Of a DNA stretch of 64,000 nucleotides, positions 36,396 to 48,253 are shown piece by piece. A model generated the notes under the pieces. That model was not told where the DNA came from and made no database searches. It worked only from the letters and a program-made list of their open reading frames with translations. A program made the translations under genes and the position numbers. The DNA is from Anthopleura xanthogrammica (taxonomy: Eukaryota > Cnidaria > Anthozoa > Actiniaria > Actiniidae), in contig OZ025209.1 of NCBI GenBank assembly GCA_964019055.1, positions 8,299,071 through 8,363,070 on the forward strand. The letters run 5' to 3'. The stretch's first letter is position 1, and each line of letters starts with the position of its first letter.

Positions 36396-36401
36396 CTCGA
36401 G
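36396..36401. other. CTCGAG made by a 2-bp deletion (2 of 3)
   Basis: The same 2-bp loss as at 27186, in the copy 36083-36409 (327 bp). GCCACAAAG just upstream is private to it. The next copy (36410) is 330 bp with an extra T and A to C before the T-run. Confidence 0.9.
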
Positions 36402-39400
36402 GTATTTTCATGAGCAAAAAGTGGGGGTTTCAGCAAACAGGTCACGCCGTCAGCGAAAAACCTGGTTTTGAGAGCCAAAATGGCCATTTTTCAGTTTTTT
36501 GGGCTAAAACGTTTTTTTTTTCCAGCAAAACAGTGTTTTGGACATCCAAAATGTGCTTTTCTCGGCCAAAACTTGCGTTTAGCAGTGAAAACGTCGTGTT
36601 TTGAGCAAAAGAAAATTCTCAGCAAATTTCAGATTTTCTCAGCAAAAAACAGTTTTTTTGACCAAAAAGCACCTTTACTCAGCCAAAACCGCATTTTTTT
36701 TCGCCAAAAAGTCGTGTTTTTATCTCAAGAGGTATTTTCATGAGCAAAAAGTGGGGGTTTCAGCAAACAGGTCACGCCGTCAGCGAAAAACCTGGTTTTG
36801 AGAGCCAAAATGGCCATTTTTCAGTTTTTTGGGCTAAAAAGTTTTTTTTTCCAGCAAAACAGTGTTTTGGACATCCAAAATGTGCTTTTCTCGGCCAAAA
36901 CTTGCGTTTAGCAGTGAAAACGTCGTGTTTTGAGCAAAAGAAAATTCTCAGCAAATTTCAGATTTTCTCAGCAAAAAACATTTTTTTTGACCAAAAAGCA
37001 CCTTTACTCAGCCAAAACCGCATTTTTTTTCGCCAAAAAGTCGTGTTTTTATCTCAAGAGGTATTTTCATGAGCAAAAAGTGGGGGTTTCAGCAAACAGG
37101 TCACGCCGTCAGCGAAAAACCTGGTTTTGAGAGCCAAAATGGCCATTTTTCAGTTTTTTGGGCTAAAAAGTTTTTTTTTCCAGCAAAACAGTGTTTTGGA
37201 CATCCAAAATGTGCTTTTCTCGGCCAAAACTTGCGTTTAGCAGTGAAAACGTCGTGTTTTGAGCAAAAGAAAATTCTCAGCAAATTTCAGATTTTCTCAG
37301 CAAAAAACAGTTTTTTTGACCAAAAAGCACCTTTACTCAGCGAAAAGCGCATTTTTTTTCGCCAAAAAGTCGTGTTTTTATCTCAAGAGGTATTTTCATG
37401 AGCAAAAAGTGGGGGTTTCAGCAAACAGGTCACGCCGTCAGCGAAAAACCTGGTTTTGAGAGCCAAAATGGCCATTTTTCAGTTTTTTGGGCTAAAAAGT
37501 TTTTTTTTCCAGCAAAACAGTGTTTTGGACATCCAAAATGTGCTTTTCTCGGCCAAAACTTGCGTTTAGCAGTGAAAACGTCGTGTTTTGAGCAAAAGAA
37601 AATTCTCAGCAAATTTCAGATTTTCTCAGCAAAAAACAGTTTTTTGGACCAAAAAGCACCTTTACTCAGCCAAAACCGCATTTTTTTTCGCCAAAAAGTC
37701 GTGTTTTTATCTCAAGAGGTATTTTCATGAGCAAAAAGTGGGGGTTTCAGCAAACAGGTCACGCCGTCAGCGAAAAACCTGGTTTTGAGAGCCAAAATGG
37801 CCATTTTTCAGTTTTTTGGGCTAAAAAGTTTTTTTTCCCAGCAAAACAGTGTTTTGGACATCCAAAATGTGCTTTTCTCGGCCAAAACTTGCGTTTAGCA
37901 GTGAAAACGTCGTGTTTTGAGCAAAAGAAAATTCTCAGCAAATTTCAGATTTTCTCAGCAAAAAACAGTTTTTTGGACCAAAAAGCACCTTTACTCAGCC
38001 AAAAGCGCATTTTTTTTCGCCAAAAAGTCGTGTTTTTATCTCAAGAGGTATTTTCATGAGCAAAAAGTGGGGGTTTCAGCAAACAGGTCACGCCGTCAGC
38101 GAAAAACCTGGTTTTGAGAGCCAAAATGGCCATTTTTCAGTTTTTTGGGCTAAAAAGTTTTTTTTTCCAGCAAAACAGTGTTTTGGACATCCAAAATGTG
38201 CTTTTCACGGCCAAAACTTGCGTTTAGCAGTGAAAACGTCGTGTTTTGAGCAAAAGAAAATTCTCAGCAAATTTCAGATTTTCTCAGCAAAAAACAGTTT
38301 TTTGGACCAAAAAGCACCTTTACTCAGCCAAAAGCGCATTTTTTTTCGCCAAAAAGTCGTGTTTTTATCTCAAGAGGTATTTTCATGAGCAAAAAGTGGG
38401 GGTTTCAGCAAACAGGTCACGCCGTCAGCGAAAAACCTGGTTTTGAGAGCCAAAATGGCCATTTTTCAGTTTTTTGGGCTAAAAAGTTTTTTTTTCCAGC
38501 AAAACAGTGTTTTGGACATCCAAAATGTGCTTTTCTCGGCCAAAACTTGCGTTTAGCAGTGAAAACGTCGTGTTTTGAGCAAAAGAAAATTCTCAGCAAA
38601 TTTCAGATTTTCTCAGCAAAAAACAGTTTTTTTGACCAAAAAGCACCTTTACTCAGCCAAAACCGCATTTTTTTTCGCCAAAAAGTCGTGTTTTTATCTC
38701 AAGAGGTATTTTCATGAGCAAAAAGTGGGGGTTTCAGCAAACAGGTCACGCCGTCAGCGAAAAACCTGGTTTTGAGAGCCAAAATGGCCATTTTTCAGTT
38801 TTTTGGGCTAAAAAGTTTTTTTTTCCAGCAAAACAGTGTTTTGGACATCCAAAATGTGCTTTTCTCGGCCAAAACTTGCGTTTAGCAGTGAAAACGTCGT
38901 GTTTTGAGCAAAAGAAAATTCTCAACAAATTTCAGATTTTCTCAGCAAAAAACAGTTTTTTTGACCAAAAAGCACCTTTACTCAGCGAAAAGCGCATTTT
39001 TTTTCGCCAAAAAGTCGTGTTTTTATCTCAAGAGGTATTTTCATGAGCAAAAAGTGGGGGTTTCAGCAAACAGGTCACGCCGTCAGCGAAAAACCTGGTT
39101 TTGAGAGCCAAAATGGCCATTTTTCAGTTTTTTGGGCTAAAAAGTTTTTTTTTCCAGCAAAACAGTGTTTTGGACATCCAAAATGTGCTTTTCTCGGCCA
39201 AAACTTGCGTTTAGCAGTGAAAACGTCGTGTTTTGAGCAAAAGAAAATTCTCAGCAAATTTCAGATTTTCTCAGCAAAAAACAGTTTTTTTGACCAAAAA
39301 GCACCTTTACTCAGCCAAAAGCGCATTTTTTTTCGCCAAAAAGTCGTGTTTTTATCTCAAGAGGTCTTTTCATGAGCAAAAAGTGGGGGTTTCAGCAAAC

Positions 39401-39700
39401 AGGTCACGCCGTCAGCGAAAAACCTGGTTTTGAGAGCCAAAATGGCCATTTTTCAGTTTTTTGGGCTAAAAAGTTTTTTTTTCCAGCAAAACAGTGTTTT
39501 GGACATCCAAAATGTGCTTTTCTCGGCCAAAACTTGCGTTTAGCAGTGAAAACGTCGTGTTTTGAGCAAAAGAAAATTCTCAGCAAATTTCAGATTTTCT
39601 CAGCAAAAAACAGTTTTTTTGACCAAAAAGCACCTTTACTCAGCCAAAAGCGCATTTTTTTTCGCCAAAAAGTCGTGTTTTTATCTCAAGAGGTATTTTC

Positions 39701-40028
39701 ATGAGCAAAAAGTGGGGGTTTCAGCAAACAGGTCACGCCGTCAGCGAAAAACCTGGTTTTGAGAGCCAAAATGGCCATTTTTCAGTTTTTTGGGCTAAAA
39801 AGTTTTTTTTTCCAGCAAAACAGTGTTTTGGACATCCAAAATGTGCTTTTCTCGGCCAAAACTTGCGTTTAGCAGTGAAAACGTCGTGTTTTGAGCAAAA
39901 GAAAATTCTCAGCAAATTTCAGATTTTCTCAGCAAAAAACAGTTTTTTTGACCAAAAAGCACCTTTACTCAGCCAAAACCGCATTTTTTTCGCCAAAAAG
40001 TCGTGTTTTTATCTCAAGAGGTATTTTC
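39701..40028 (+). repeat. 328-bp monomer, short T8 run
   Basis: The T-run at p284-291 has seven T instead of eight, the only loss I saw in that run. The opposite change, nine T, occurs at 52531-52860. Confidence 0.8.
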
Positions 40029-40357
40029 ATGAGCAAAAAGTGGGGGTTTCAGCAAACAGGTCACGCCGTCAGCGAAAAACCTGGTTTTGAGAGCCAAAAT
40101 GGCCATTTTTCAGTTTTTTGGGCTAAAAAGTTTTTTTTCCCAGCAAAACAGTGTTTTGGACATTCAAAATGTGCTTTTCTCGGCCAAAACTTGCGTTTAG
40201 CAGTGAAAACGTCGTGTTTTGAGCAAAAGAAAATTCTCAGCAAATTTCAGATTTTCTCAGCAAAAAACAGTTTTTTTGACCAAAAAGCACCTTTACTCAG
40301 CCAAAAGCGCATTTTTTTTCGCCAAAAAGTCGTGTTTTTATCTCAAGAGGTATTTTC

Positions 40358-40686
40358 ATGAGCAAAAAGTGGGGGTTTCAGCAAACAGGTCACGCCGTCA
40401 GCGAAAAACCTGGTTTTGAGAGCCAAAATGGCCATTTTTCAGTTTTTTGGGCTAAAAAGTTTTTTTTTCCAGCAAAACAGTGTTTTGGACATCCAAAATG
40501 TGCTTTTCTCGGCCAAAACTTGCGTTTAGCAGTGAAAACGTCGTGTTTTGAGCAAAAGAAAATTCTCAGCAAATTTCAGATTTTCTCAGCAAAAAACACC
40601 TTTTTTGACCAAAAAGCACCTTTACTCAGCCAAAACCGCATTTTTTTTCGCAAAAAAGTCGTCTTTTTATCTCAAGAGGTATTTTC
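40358..40686 (+). repeat. Monomer with a cluster of private changes
   Basis: Within about 70 bp this copy reads AACACCTTTTTTGACC, TTCGCAAAAAAG and GTCGTCTTTTT, four substitutions where neighbours have one or none. This is unusual density for a single copy. Confidence 0.75.
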
Positions 40687-42002
40687 ATGAGCAAAAAGTG
40701 GGGGTTTCAGCAAACAGGTCACGCCGTCAGCGAAAAACCTGGTTTTGAGAGCCAAAATGGCCATTTTTCAGTTTTTTGGGCTAAAAAGTTTTTTTTTCCA
40801 GCAAAACAGTGTTTTGGACATCCAAAATGTGCTTTTCTCGGCCAAAACTTGCGTTTAGCAGTGAAAACGTCGTGTTTTGAGCAAAAGAAAATTCTCAGCA
40901 AATTTCAGATTTTCTCAGCAAAAAACAGTTTTTTTGACCAAAAAGCACCTTTACTCAGCCAAAACCGCATTTTTTTTCGCCAAAAAGTCGTGTTTTTATC
41001 TCAAGAGGTATTTTCATGAGCAAAAAGTGGGGGTTTCAGCAAACAGGTCACGCCGTCAGCGAAAAACCTGGTTTTGAGAGCCAAAATGGCCATTTTTCAG
41101 TTTTTTGGGCTAAAAAGTTTTTTTTTCCAGCAAAACAGTGTTTTGGACATCCAAAATGTGCTTTTCTCGGCCAAAACTTGCGTTTAGCAGTGAAAACGTC
41201 GTGTTTTGAGCAAAAGAAAATTCTCAGCAAATTTCAGATTTTCTCAGCAAAAAACAGTTTTTTTGACCAAAAAGCACCTTTACTCAGCCAAAACCGCATT
41301 TTTTTTCGCCAAAAAGTCGTGTTTTTATCTCAAGAGGTATTTTCATGAGCAAAAAGTGGGGGTTTCAGCAAACAGGTCACGCCGTCAGCGAAAAACCTGG
41401 TTTTGAGAGCCAAAATGGCCATTTTTCAGTTTTTTGGGCTAAAAAGTTTTTTTTTCCAGCAAAACAGTGTTTTGGACATCCAAAATGTGCTTTTCTCGGC
41501 CAAAACTTGCGTTTAGCAGTGAAAACGTCGTGTTTTGAGCAAAAGAAAATTCTCAGCAAATTTCAGATTTTCTCAGCAAAAAACAGTTTTTTTGACCAAA
41601 AAGCACCTTTACTCAGCCAAAAGCGCATTTTTTTTCGCCAAAAAGTCGTGTTTTTATCTCAAGAGGTATTTTCATGAGCAAAAAGTGGGGGTTTCAGCAA
41701 ACAGGTCACGCCGTCAGCGAAAAACCTGGTTTTGAGAGCCAAAATGGCCATTTTTCAGTTTTTTGGGCTAAAAAGTTTTTTTTTCCAGCAAAACAGTGTT
41801 TTGGACATCCAAAATGTGCTTTTCTCGGCCAAAACTTGCGTTTAGCAGTGAAAACGTCGTGTTTTGAGCAAAAGAAAATTCTCAGCAAATTTCAGATTTT
41901 CTCAGCAAAAAACAGTTTTTTTGACCAAAAAGCACCTTTACTCAGCCAAAAGCGCATTTTTTTTCGCCAAAAAGTCGTGTTTTTATCTCAAGAGGTATTT
42001 TC

Positions 42003-42661
42003 ATGAGCAAAAAGTGGGGGTTTCAGCAAATAGGTCACGCCGTCAGCGAAAAACCTGGTTTTTTAGAGCCAAAATGGCCATTTTTCAGTTTTTTGGGCTA
42101 AAAAGTTTTTTTTTCCAGCAAAACAGTGTTTTGGACATCCAAAATGTGCTTTTCTCGGCCAAAACTTGCGTTTAGCAGTGAAAACATCGTGTTTTGAGCA
42201 AAAGAAAATTCTCAGCAAATTTCAGATTTTCTCAGCAAAAAACAGTTTTTTGGACCAAAAAGCACCTTTACTCAGCCAAAAGCGCATTTTTTTTCGCCAA
42301 AAAGTCGTGTTTTTATCTCAAGAGGTATTTTCATGAGCAAAAAGTGGGGGTTTCAGCAAACAGGTCACGCCGTCAGCGAAAAACCTGGTTTTGAGAGCCA
42401 AAATGGCCATTTTTCAGTTTTTTGGGCTAAAAAGTTTTTTTTTCCAGCAAAACAGTGTTTTGGACATCCAAAATGTGCTTTTCTCGGCCAAAACTTGCGT
42501 TTAGCAGTGAAAACGTCGTGTTTTGAGCAAAAGAAAATTCTCAGCAAATTTCAGATTTTCTCAGCAAAAAACAGTTTTTTTGACCAAAAAGCACCTTTAC
42601 TCAGCCAAAAGCGCATTTTTCTATGCCAAAAAGTCGTGTTTTTATCTCAAGAGGTATTTTC
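42003..42661 (+). repeat. Two adjacent highly divergent monomers
   Basis: The copy at 42003 has CAAATAGGT, a rearranged GGTTTTTTAGAGCC (+1 base) and AAAACATCG. The next copy ends with TTTTTCTATGCC, several changes within about five bases at 42620. None recurs elsewhere, so these have not spread. Confidence 0.75.
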
Positions 42662-43977
42662 ATGAGCAAAAAGTGGGGGTTTCAGCAAACAGGTCACGCC
42701 GTCAGCGAAAAACCTGGTTTTGAGAGCCAAAATGGCCATTTTTCAGTTTTTTGGGCTAAAAAGTTTTTTTTTCCAGCAAAACAGTGTTTTGGACATCCAA
42801 AATGTGCTTTTCTCGGCCAAAACTTGCGTTTAGCAGTGAAAACGTCGTGTTTTGAGCAAAAGAAAATTCTCAGCAAATTTCAGATTTTCTCAGCAAAAAA
42901 CAGTTTTTTTGACCAAAAAGCACCTTTACTCAGCCAAAAGCGCATTTTTTTTCGCCAAAAAGTCGTGTTTTTATCTCAAGAGGTATTTTCATGAGCAAAA
43001 AGTGGGGGTTTCAGCAAACAGGTCACGCCGTCAGCGAAAAACCTGGTTTTGAGAGCCAAAATGGCCATTTTTCAGTTTTTTGGGCTAAAAAGTTTTTTTT
43101 TCCAGCAAAACAGTGTTTTGGACATCCAAAATGTGCTTTTCTCGGCCAAAACTTGCGTTTAGCAGTGAAAACGTCGTGTTTTGAGCAAAAGAAAATTCTC
43201 AGCAAATTTCAGATTTTCTCAGCAAAAAACAGTTTTTTGGACCAAAAAGCACCTTTACTCAGCCAAAAGCGCATTTTTTTTCGCCAAAAAGTCGTGTTTT
43301 TATCTCAAGAGGTATTTTCATGAGCAAAAAGTGGGGGTTTCAGCAAACAGGTCACGCCGTCAGCGAAAAACCTGGTTTTGAGAGCCAAAATGGCCATTTT
43401 TCAGTTTTTTGGGCTAAAAAGTTTTTTTTTCCAGCAAAACAGTGTTTTGGACATCCAAAATGTGCTTTTCTCGGCCAAAACTTGCGTTTAGCAGTGAAAA
43501 CGTCGTGTTTTGAGCAAAAGAAAATTCTCAGCAAATTTCAGATTTTCTCAGCAAAAAACAGTTTTTTTGACCAAAAAGCACCTTTACTCAGCCAAAAGCG
43601 CATTTTTTTTCGCCAAAAAGTCGTGTTTTTATCTCAAGAGGTATTTTCATGAGCAAAAAGTGGGGGTTTCAGCAAACAGGTCACGCCGTCAGCGAAAAAC
43701 CTGGTTTTGAGAGCCAAAATGGCCATTTTTCAGTTTTTTGGGCTAAAAAGTTTTTTTTTCCAGCAAAACAGTGTTTTGGACATCCAAAATGTGCTTTTCT
43801 CGGCCACAACTTGCGTTTAGCAGTGAAAACGTCGTGTTTTGAGCAAAAGAAAATTCTCAGCAAATTTCAGATTTTCTCAGCAAAAAACAGTTTTTTGGAC
43901 CAAAAAGCACCTTTACTCAGCCAAAAGCGCATTTTTTTTCGCCAAAAAGTCGTGTTTTTATCTCAAGAGGTATTTTC

Positions 43978-46900
43978 ATGAGCAAAAAGTGGGGGTTTCA
44001 GCAAACAGGTCACGCCGTCAGCGAAAAACCTGGTTTTGAGAGCCAAAATGGCCATTTTTCAGTTTTTTGGGCTAAAAAGTTTTTTTTTCCAGCAAAACAG
44101 TGTTTTGGACATCCAAAATGTGCTTTTCTCGGCCAAAACTTGCGTTTAGCAGTGAAAACGTCGTGTTTTGAGCAAAAGAAAATTCTCAGCAAATTTCAGA
44201 TTTTCTCAGCAAAAAACAGTTTTTTTGACCGAAAAGCACCTTTACTCAGCCAAAACCGCATTTTTTTTCGCCAAAAAGTCGTGTTTTTATCTCAAGAGGT
44301 ATTTTCATGAGCAAAAAGTGGGGGTTTCAGCAAACAGGTCACGCCGTCAGCGAAAAACCTGGTTTTGAGAGCCAAAATGGCCATTTTTCAGTTTTTTGGG
44401 CTAAAAAGTTTTTTTTTTCAGCAAAACAGTGTTTTGGACATCCAAAATGTGCTTTTCTCGGCCAAAACTTGCGTTTAGCAGTGAAAACGTCGTGTTTTGA
44501 GCAAAAGAAAATTCTCAGCAAATTTCAGATTTTCTCAGCAAAAAACAGTTTTTTTGACCAAAAAGCACCTTTACTCAGCCAAAAGCGCATTTTTTTTCGC
44601 CAAAAAGTCGTGTTTTTATCTCAAGAGGTATTTTCATGAGCAAAAAGTGGGGGTTTCAGCAAACAGGTCACGCCGTCAGCGAAAAACCTGGTTTTGAGAG
44701 CCAAAATGGCCATTTTTCAGTTTTTTGGGCTAAAAAGTTTTTTTTTCCAGCAAAACAGTGTTTTGGACATCCAAAATGTGCTTTTCTCGGCCAAAACTTG
44801 CGTTTAGCAGTGAAAACGTCGTGTTTTGAGCAAAAGAAAATTCTCAGCAAATTTCAGATTTTCTCAGCAAAAAACAGTTTTTTTGACCAAAAAGCACCTT
44901 TACTCAGCCAAAAGCGCATTTTTTTTCGCCAAAAAGTCGTGTTTTTATCTCAAGAGGTATTTTCATGAGCAAAAAGTGGGGGTTTCAGCAAACAGGTCAC
45001 GCCGTCAGCGAAAAACCTGGTTTTGAGAGCCAAAATGGCCATTTTTCAGTTTTTTGGGCTAAAAAGTTTTTTTTTCCAGCAAAACAGTGTTTTGGACATC
45101 CAAAATGTGCTTTTCTCGGCCAAAACTTGCGTTTAGCAGTGAAAACGTCGTGTTTTGAGCAAAAGAAAATTCTCAGCAAATTTCAGATTTTCTCAGCAAA
45201 AAACAGTTTTTTTGACCAAAAAGCACCTTTACTCAGCCAAAACCGCATTTTGTTTCGCCAAAAAGTCGTGTTTTTATCTCAAGAGGTATTTTCATGAGCA
45301 AAAAGTGGGGGTTTCAGCAAACAGGTCACGCCGTCAGCGAAAAACCTGGTTTTGAGAGCCAAAATGGCCATTTTTCAGTTTTTTGGGCTAAAAAGTTTTT
45401 TTTTCCAGCAAAACAGTGTTTTGGACATCCAAAATGTGCTTTTCTCGGCCAAAACTTGCGTTTAGCAGTGAAAACGTCGTGTTTTGAGCAAAAGAAAATT
45501 CTCAGCAAATTTCAGATTTTCTCAGCAAAAAACAGTTTTTTTGACCAAAAAGCACCTTTACTCAGCCAAAAGCGCATTTTTTTTCGCCAAAAAGTCGTGT
45601 TTTTATCTCAAGAGGTATTTTCATGAGCAAAAAGTGGGGGTTTCAGCAAACAGGTCACGCCGTCAGCGAAAAACCTGGTTTTGAGAGCCAAAATGGCCAT
45701 TTTTCAGTTTTTTGGGCTAAAAAGTTTTTTTTTCCAGCAAAACAGTGTTTTGGACATCCAAAATGTGCTTTTCTCGGCCAAAACTTGCGTTTAGCAGTGA
45801 AAACGTCGTGTTTTGAGCAAAAGAAAATTCTCAGCAAATTTCAGATTTTCTCAGCAAAAAACAGTTTTTTTGACCAAAAAGCACCTTTACTCAGCCAAAA
45901 CCGCATTTTGTTTCGCCAAAAAGTCGTGTTTTTATCTCAAGAGGTATTTTCATGAGCAAAAAGTGGGGGTTTCAGCAAACAGGTCACGCCGTCAGCGAAA
46001 AACCTGGTTTTGAGAGCCAAAATGGCCATTTTTCAGTTTTTTGGGCTAAAAAGTTTTTTTTTCCAGCAAAACAGTGTTTTGGACATCCAAAATGTGCTTT
46101 TCTCGGCCAAAACTTGCGTTTAGCAGTGAAAACGTCGTGTTTTGAGCAAAAGAAAATTCTCAGCAAATTTCAGATTTTCTCAGCAAAAAACAGTTTTTTT
46201 GACCAAAAAGCACCTTTACTCAGCCAAAAGCGCATTTTTTTTCGCCAAAAAGTCGTGTTTTTATCTCAAGAGGTATTTTCATGAGCAAAAAGTGGGGGTT
46301 TCAGCAAACAGGTCACGCCGTCAGCGAAAAACCTGGTTTTGAGAGCCAAAATGGCCATTTTTCAGTTTTTTGGGCTAAAAAGTTTTTTTTTCCAGCAAAA
46401 CAGTGTTTTGGACATCCAAAATGTGCTTTTCTCGGCCAAAACTTGCGTTTAGCAGTGAAAACGTCGTGTTTTGAGCAAAAGAAAATTCTCAGCAAATTTC
46501 AGATTTTCTCAGCAAAAAACAGTTTTTTTGACCAAAAAGCACCTTTACTCAGCCAAAACCGCATTTTTTTTCGCCAAAAAGTCGTGTTTTTATCTCAAGA
46601 GGTATTTTCATGAGCAAAAAGTGGGGGTTTCAGCAAACAGGTCACGCCGTCAGCGAAAAACCTGGTTTTGAGAGCCAAAATGGCCATTTTTCAGTTTTTT
46701 GGGCTAAAAAGTTTTTTTTTCCAGCAAAACAGTGTTTTGGACATCCAAAATGTGCTTTTCTCGGCCAAAACTTGCGTTTAGCAGTGAAAACGTCGTGTTT
46801 TGAGCAAAAGAAAATTCTCAGCAAATTTCAGATTTTCTCAGCAAAAAACAGTTTTTTTGACCAAAAAGCACCTTTACTCAGCCAAAAGCGCATTTTTTTT

Positions 46901-48253
46901 CGCCAAAAAGTCGTGTTTTTATCTCAAGAGGTATTTTCATGAGCAAAAAGTGGGGGTTTCAGCAAACAGGTCACGCCGTCAGCGAAAAACCTGGTTTTGA
47001 GAGCCAAAATGGCCATTTTTCAGTTTTTTGGGCTAAAAAGTTTTTTTTTCCAGCAAAACAGTGTTTTGGACATCCAAAATGTGCTTTTCTCGGCCAAAAC
47101 TTGCGTTTAGCAGTGAAAACGTCGTGTTTTGAGCAAAAGAAAATTCTCAGCAAATTTCAGATTTTCTCAGCAAAAAACAGTTTTTTTGACCAAAAAGCAC
47201 CTTTACTCAGCCAAAAGCGCATTTTTTTTCGCCAAAAAGTCGTGTTTTTATCTCAAGAGGTATTTTCATGAGCAAAAAGTGGGGGTTTCAGCAAACAGGT
47301 CACGCCGTCAGCGAAAAACCTGGTTTTGAGAGCCAAAATGGCCATTTTTCAGTTTTTTGGGCTAAAAAGTTTTTTTTTCCAGCAAAACAGTGTTTTGGAC
47401 ATCCAAAATGTGCTTTTCTCGGCCAAAACTTGCGTTTAGCAGTGAAAACGTCGTGTTTTGAGCAAAAGAAAATTCTCAGCAAATTTCAGATTTTCTCAGC
47501 AAAAAACAGTTTTTTTGACCGAAAAGCACCTTTACTCAGCCAAAACCGCATTTTTTTTCGCCAAAAAGTCGTGTTTTTATCTCAAGAGGTATTTTCATGA
47601 GCAAAAAGTGGGGGTTTCAGCAAACAGGTCACGCCGTCAGCGAAAAACCTGGTTTTGAGAGCCAAAATGGCCATTTTTCAGTTTTTTGGGCTAAAAAGTT
47701 TTTTTTTCAGCAAAACAGTGTTTTGGACATCCAAAATGTGCTTTTCTCGGCCAAAACTTGCGTTTAGCAGTGAAAACGTCGTGTTTTGAGCAAAAGAAAA
47801 TTCTCAGCAAATTTCAGATTTTCTCAGCAAAAAACAGTTTTTTTGACCAAAAAGCACCTTTACTCAGCCAAAACCGCATTTTTTTTCGCCAAAAAGTCGT
47901 GTTTTTATCTCAAGAGGTATTTTCATGAGCAAAAAGTGGGGGTTTCAGCAAACAGGTCACGCCGTCAGCGAAAAACCTGGTTTTGAGAGCCAAAATGGCC
48001 ATTTTTCAGTTTTTTGGGCTAAAAAGTTTTTTTTTCCAGCAAAACAGTGTTTTGGACATCCAAAATGTGCTTTTCTCGGCCAAAACTTGCGTTTAGCAGT
48101 GAAAACGTCGTGTTTTGAGCAAAAGAAAATTCTCAGCAAATTTCAGATTTTCCCACCAAAAATCAGTTTTTTTGACCAAAAAGCACCTTTACTCAGCCAA
48201 GACCGCATTTTTTTTCGCCAAAAAGTCGTGTTTTTATCTCAAGAGGTATTTTC
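43978..48253 (+). repeat. Long-period relation, 10 monomers (~3,290 bp)
   Basis: The copy at 43978 has GACCGAAAAG and is followed by one whose T-run ends TTCAGC. The same ordered pair recurs at 47268/47597, ten monomers on. GCATTTTGTTTCG occurs at 44965, 45623 and 48254, the first and last again ten monomers apart. The intermediate copies match less well. Confidence 0.55.
44965..46280 (+). repeat. Two tandem copies of a 2-monomer unit (658 bp each)
   Basis: Copies 44965 and 45623 share GCATTTTGTTTCG with C at p279. Each is followed by an ordinary G-form copy (45294, 45952). Confidence 0.75.

Larger units (their letters stand above)
27858..38384 (+). repeat. Domain enriched for the GGACC (p249 G) variant
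   Basis: Eighteen of the 32 monomers from 27858 to 38384 carry T to G at p249 (TTTTTTGGACC). Before 8042 none do. Runs of neighbours share the state: 30161-31476 (four copies), 32465-33450 (three) and 34109-35095 (three). This is a broad subfamily domain built up by local duplication. Confidence 0.7.
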
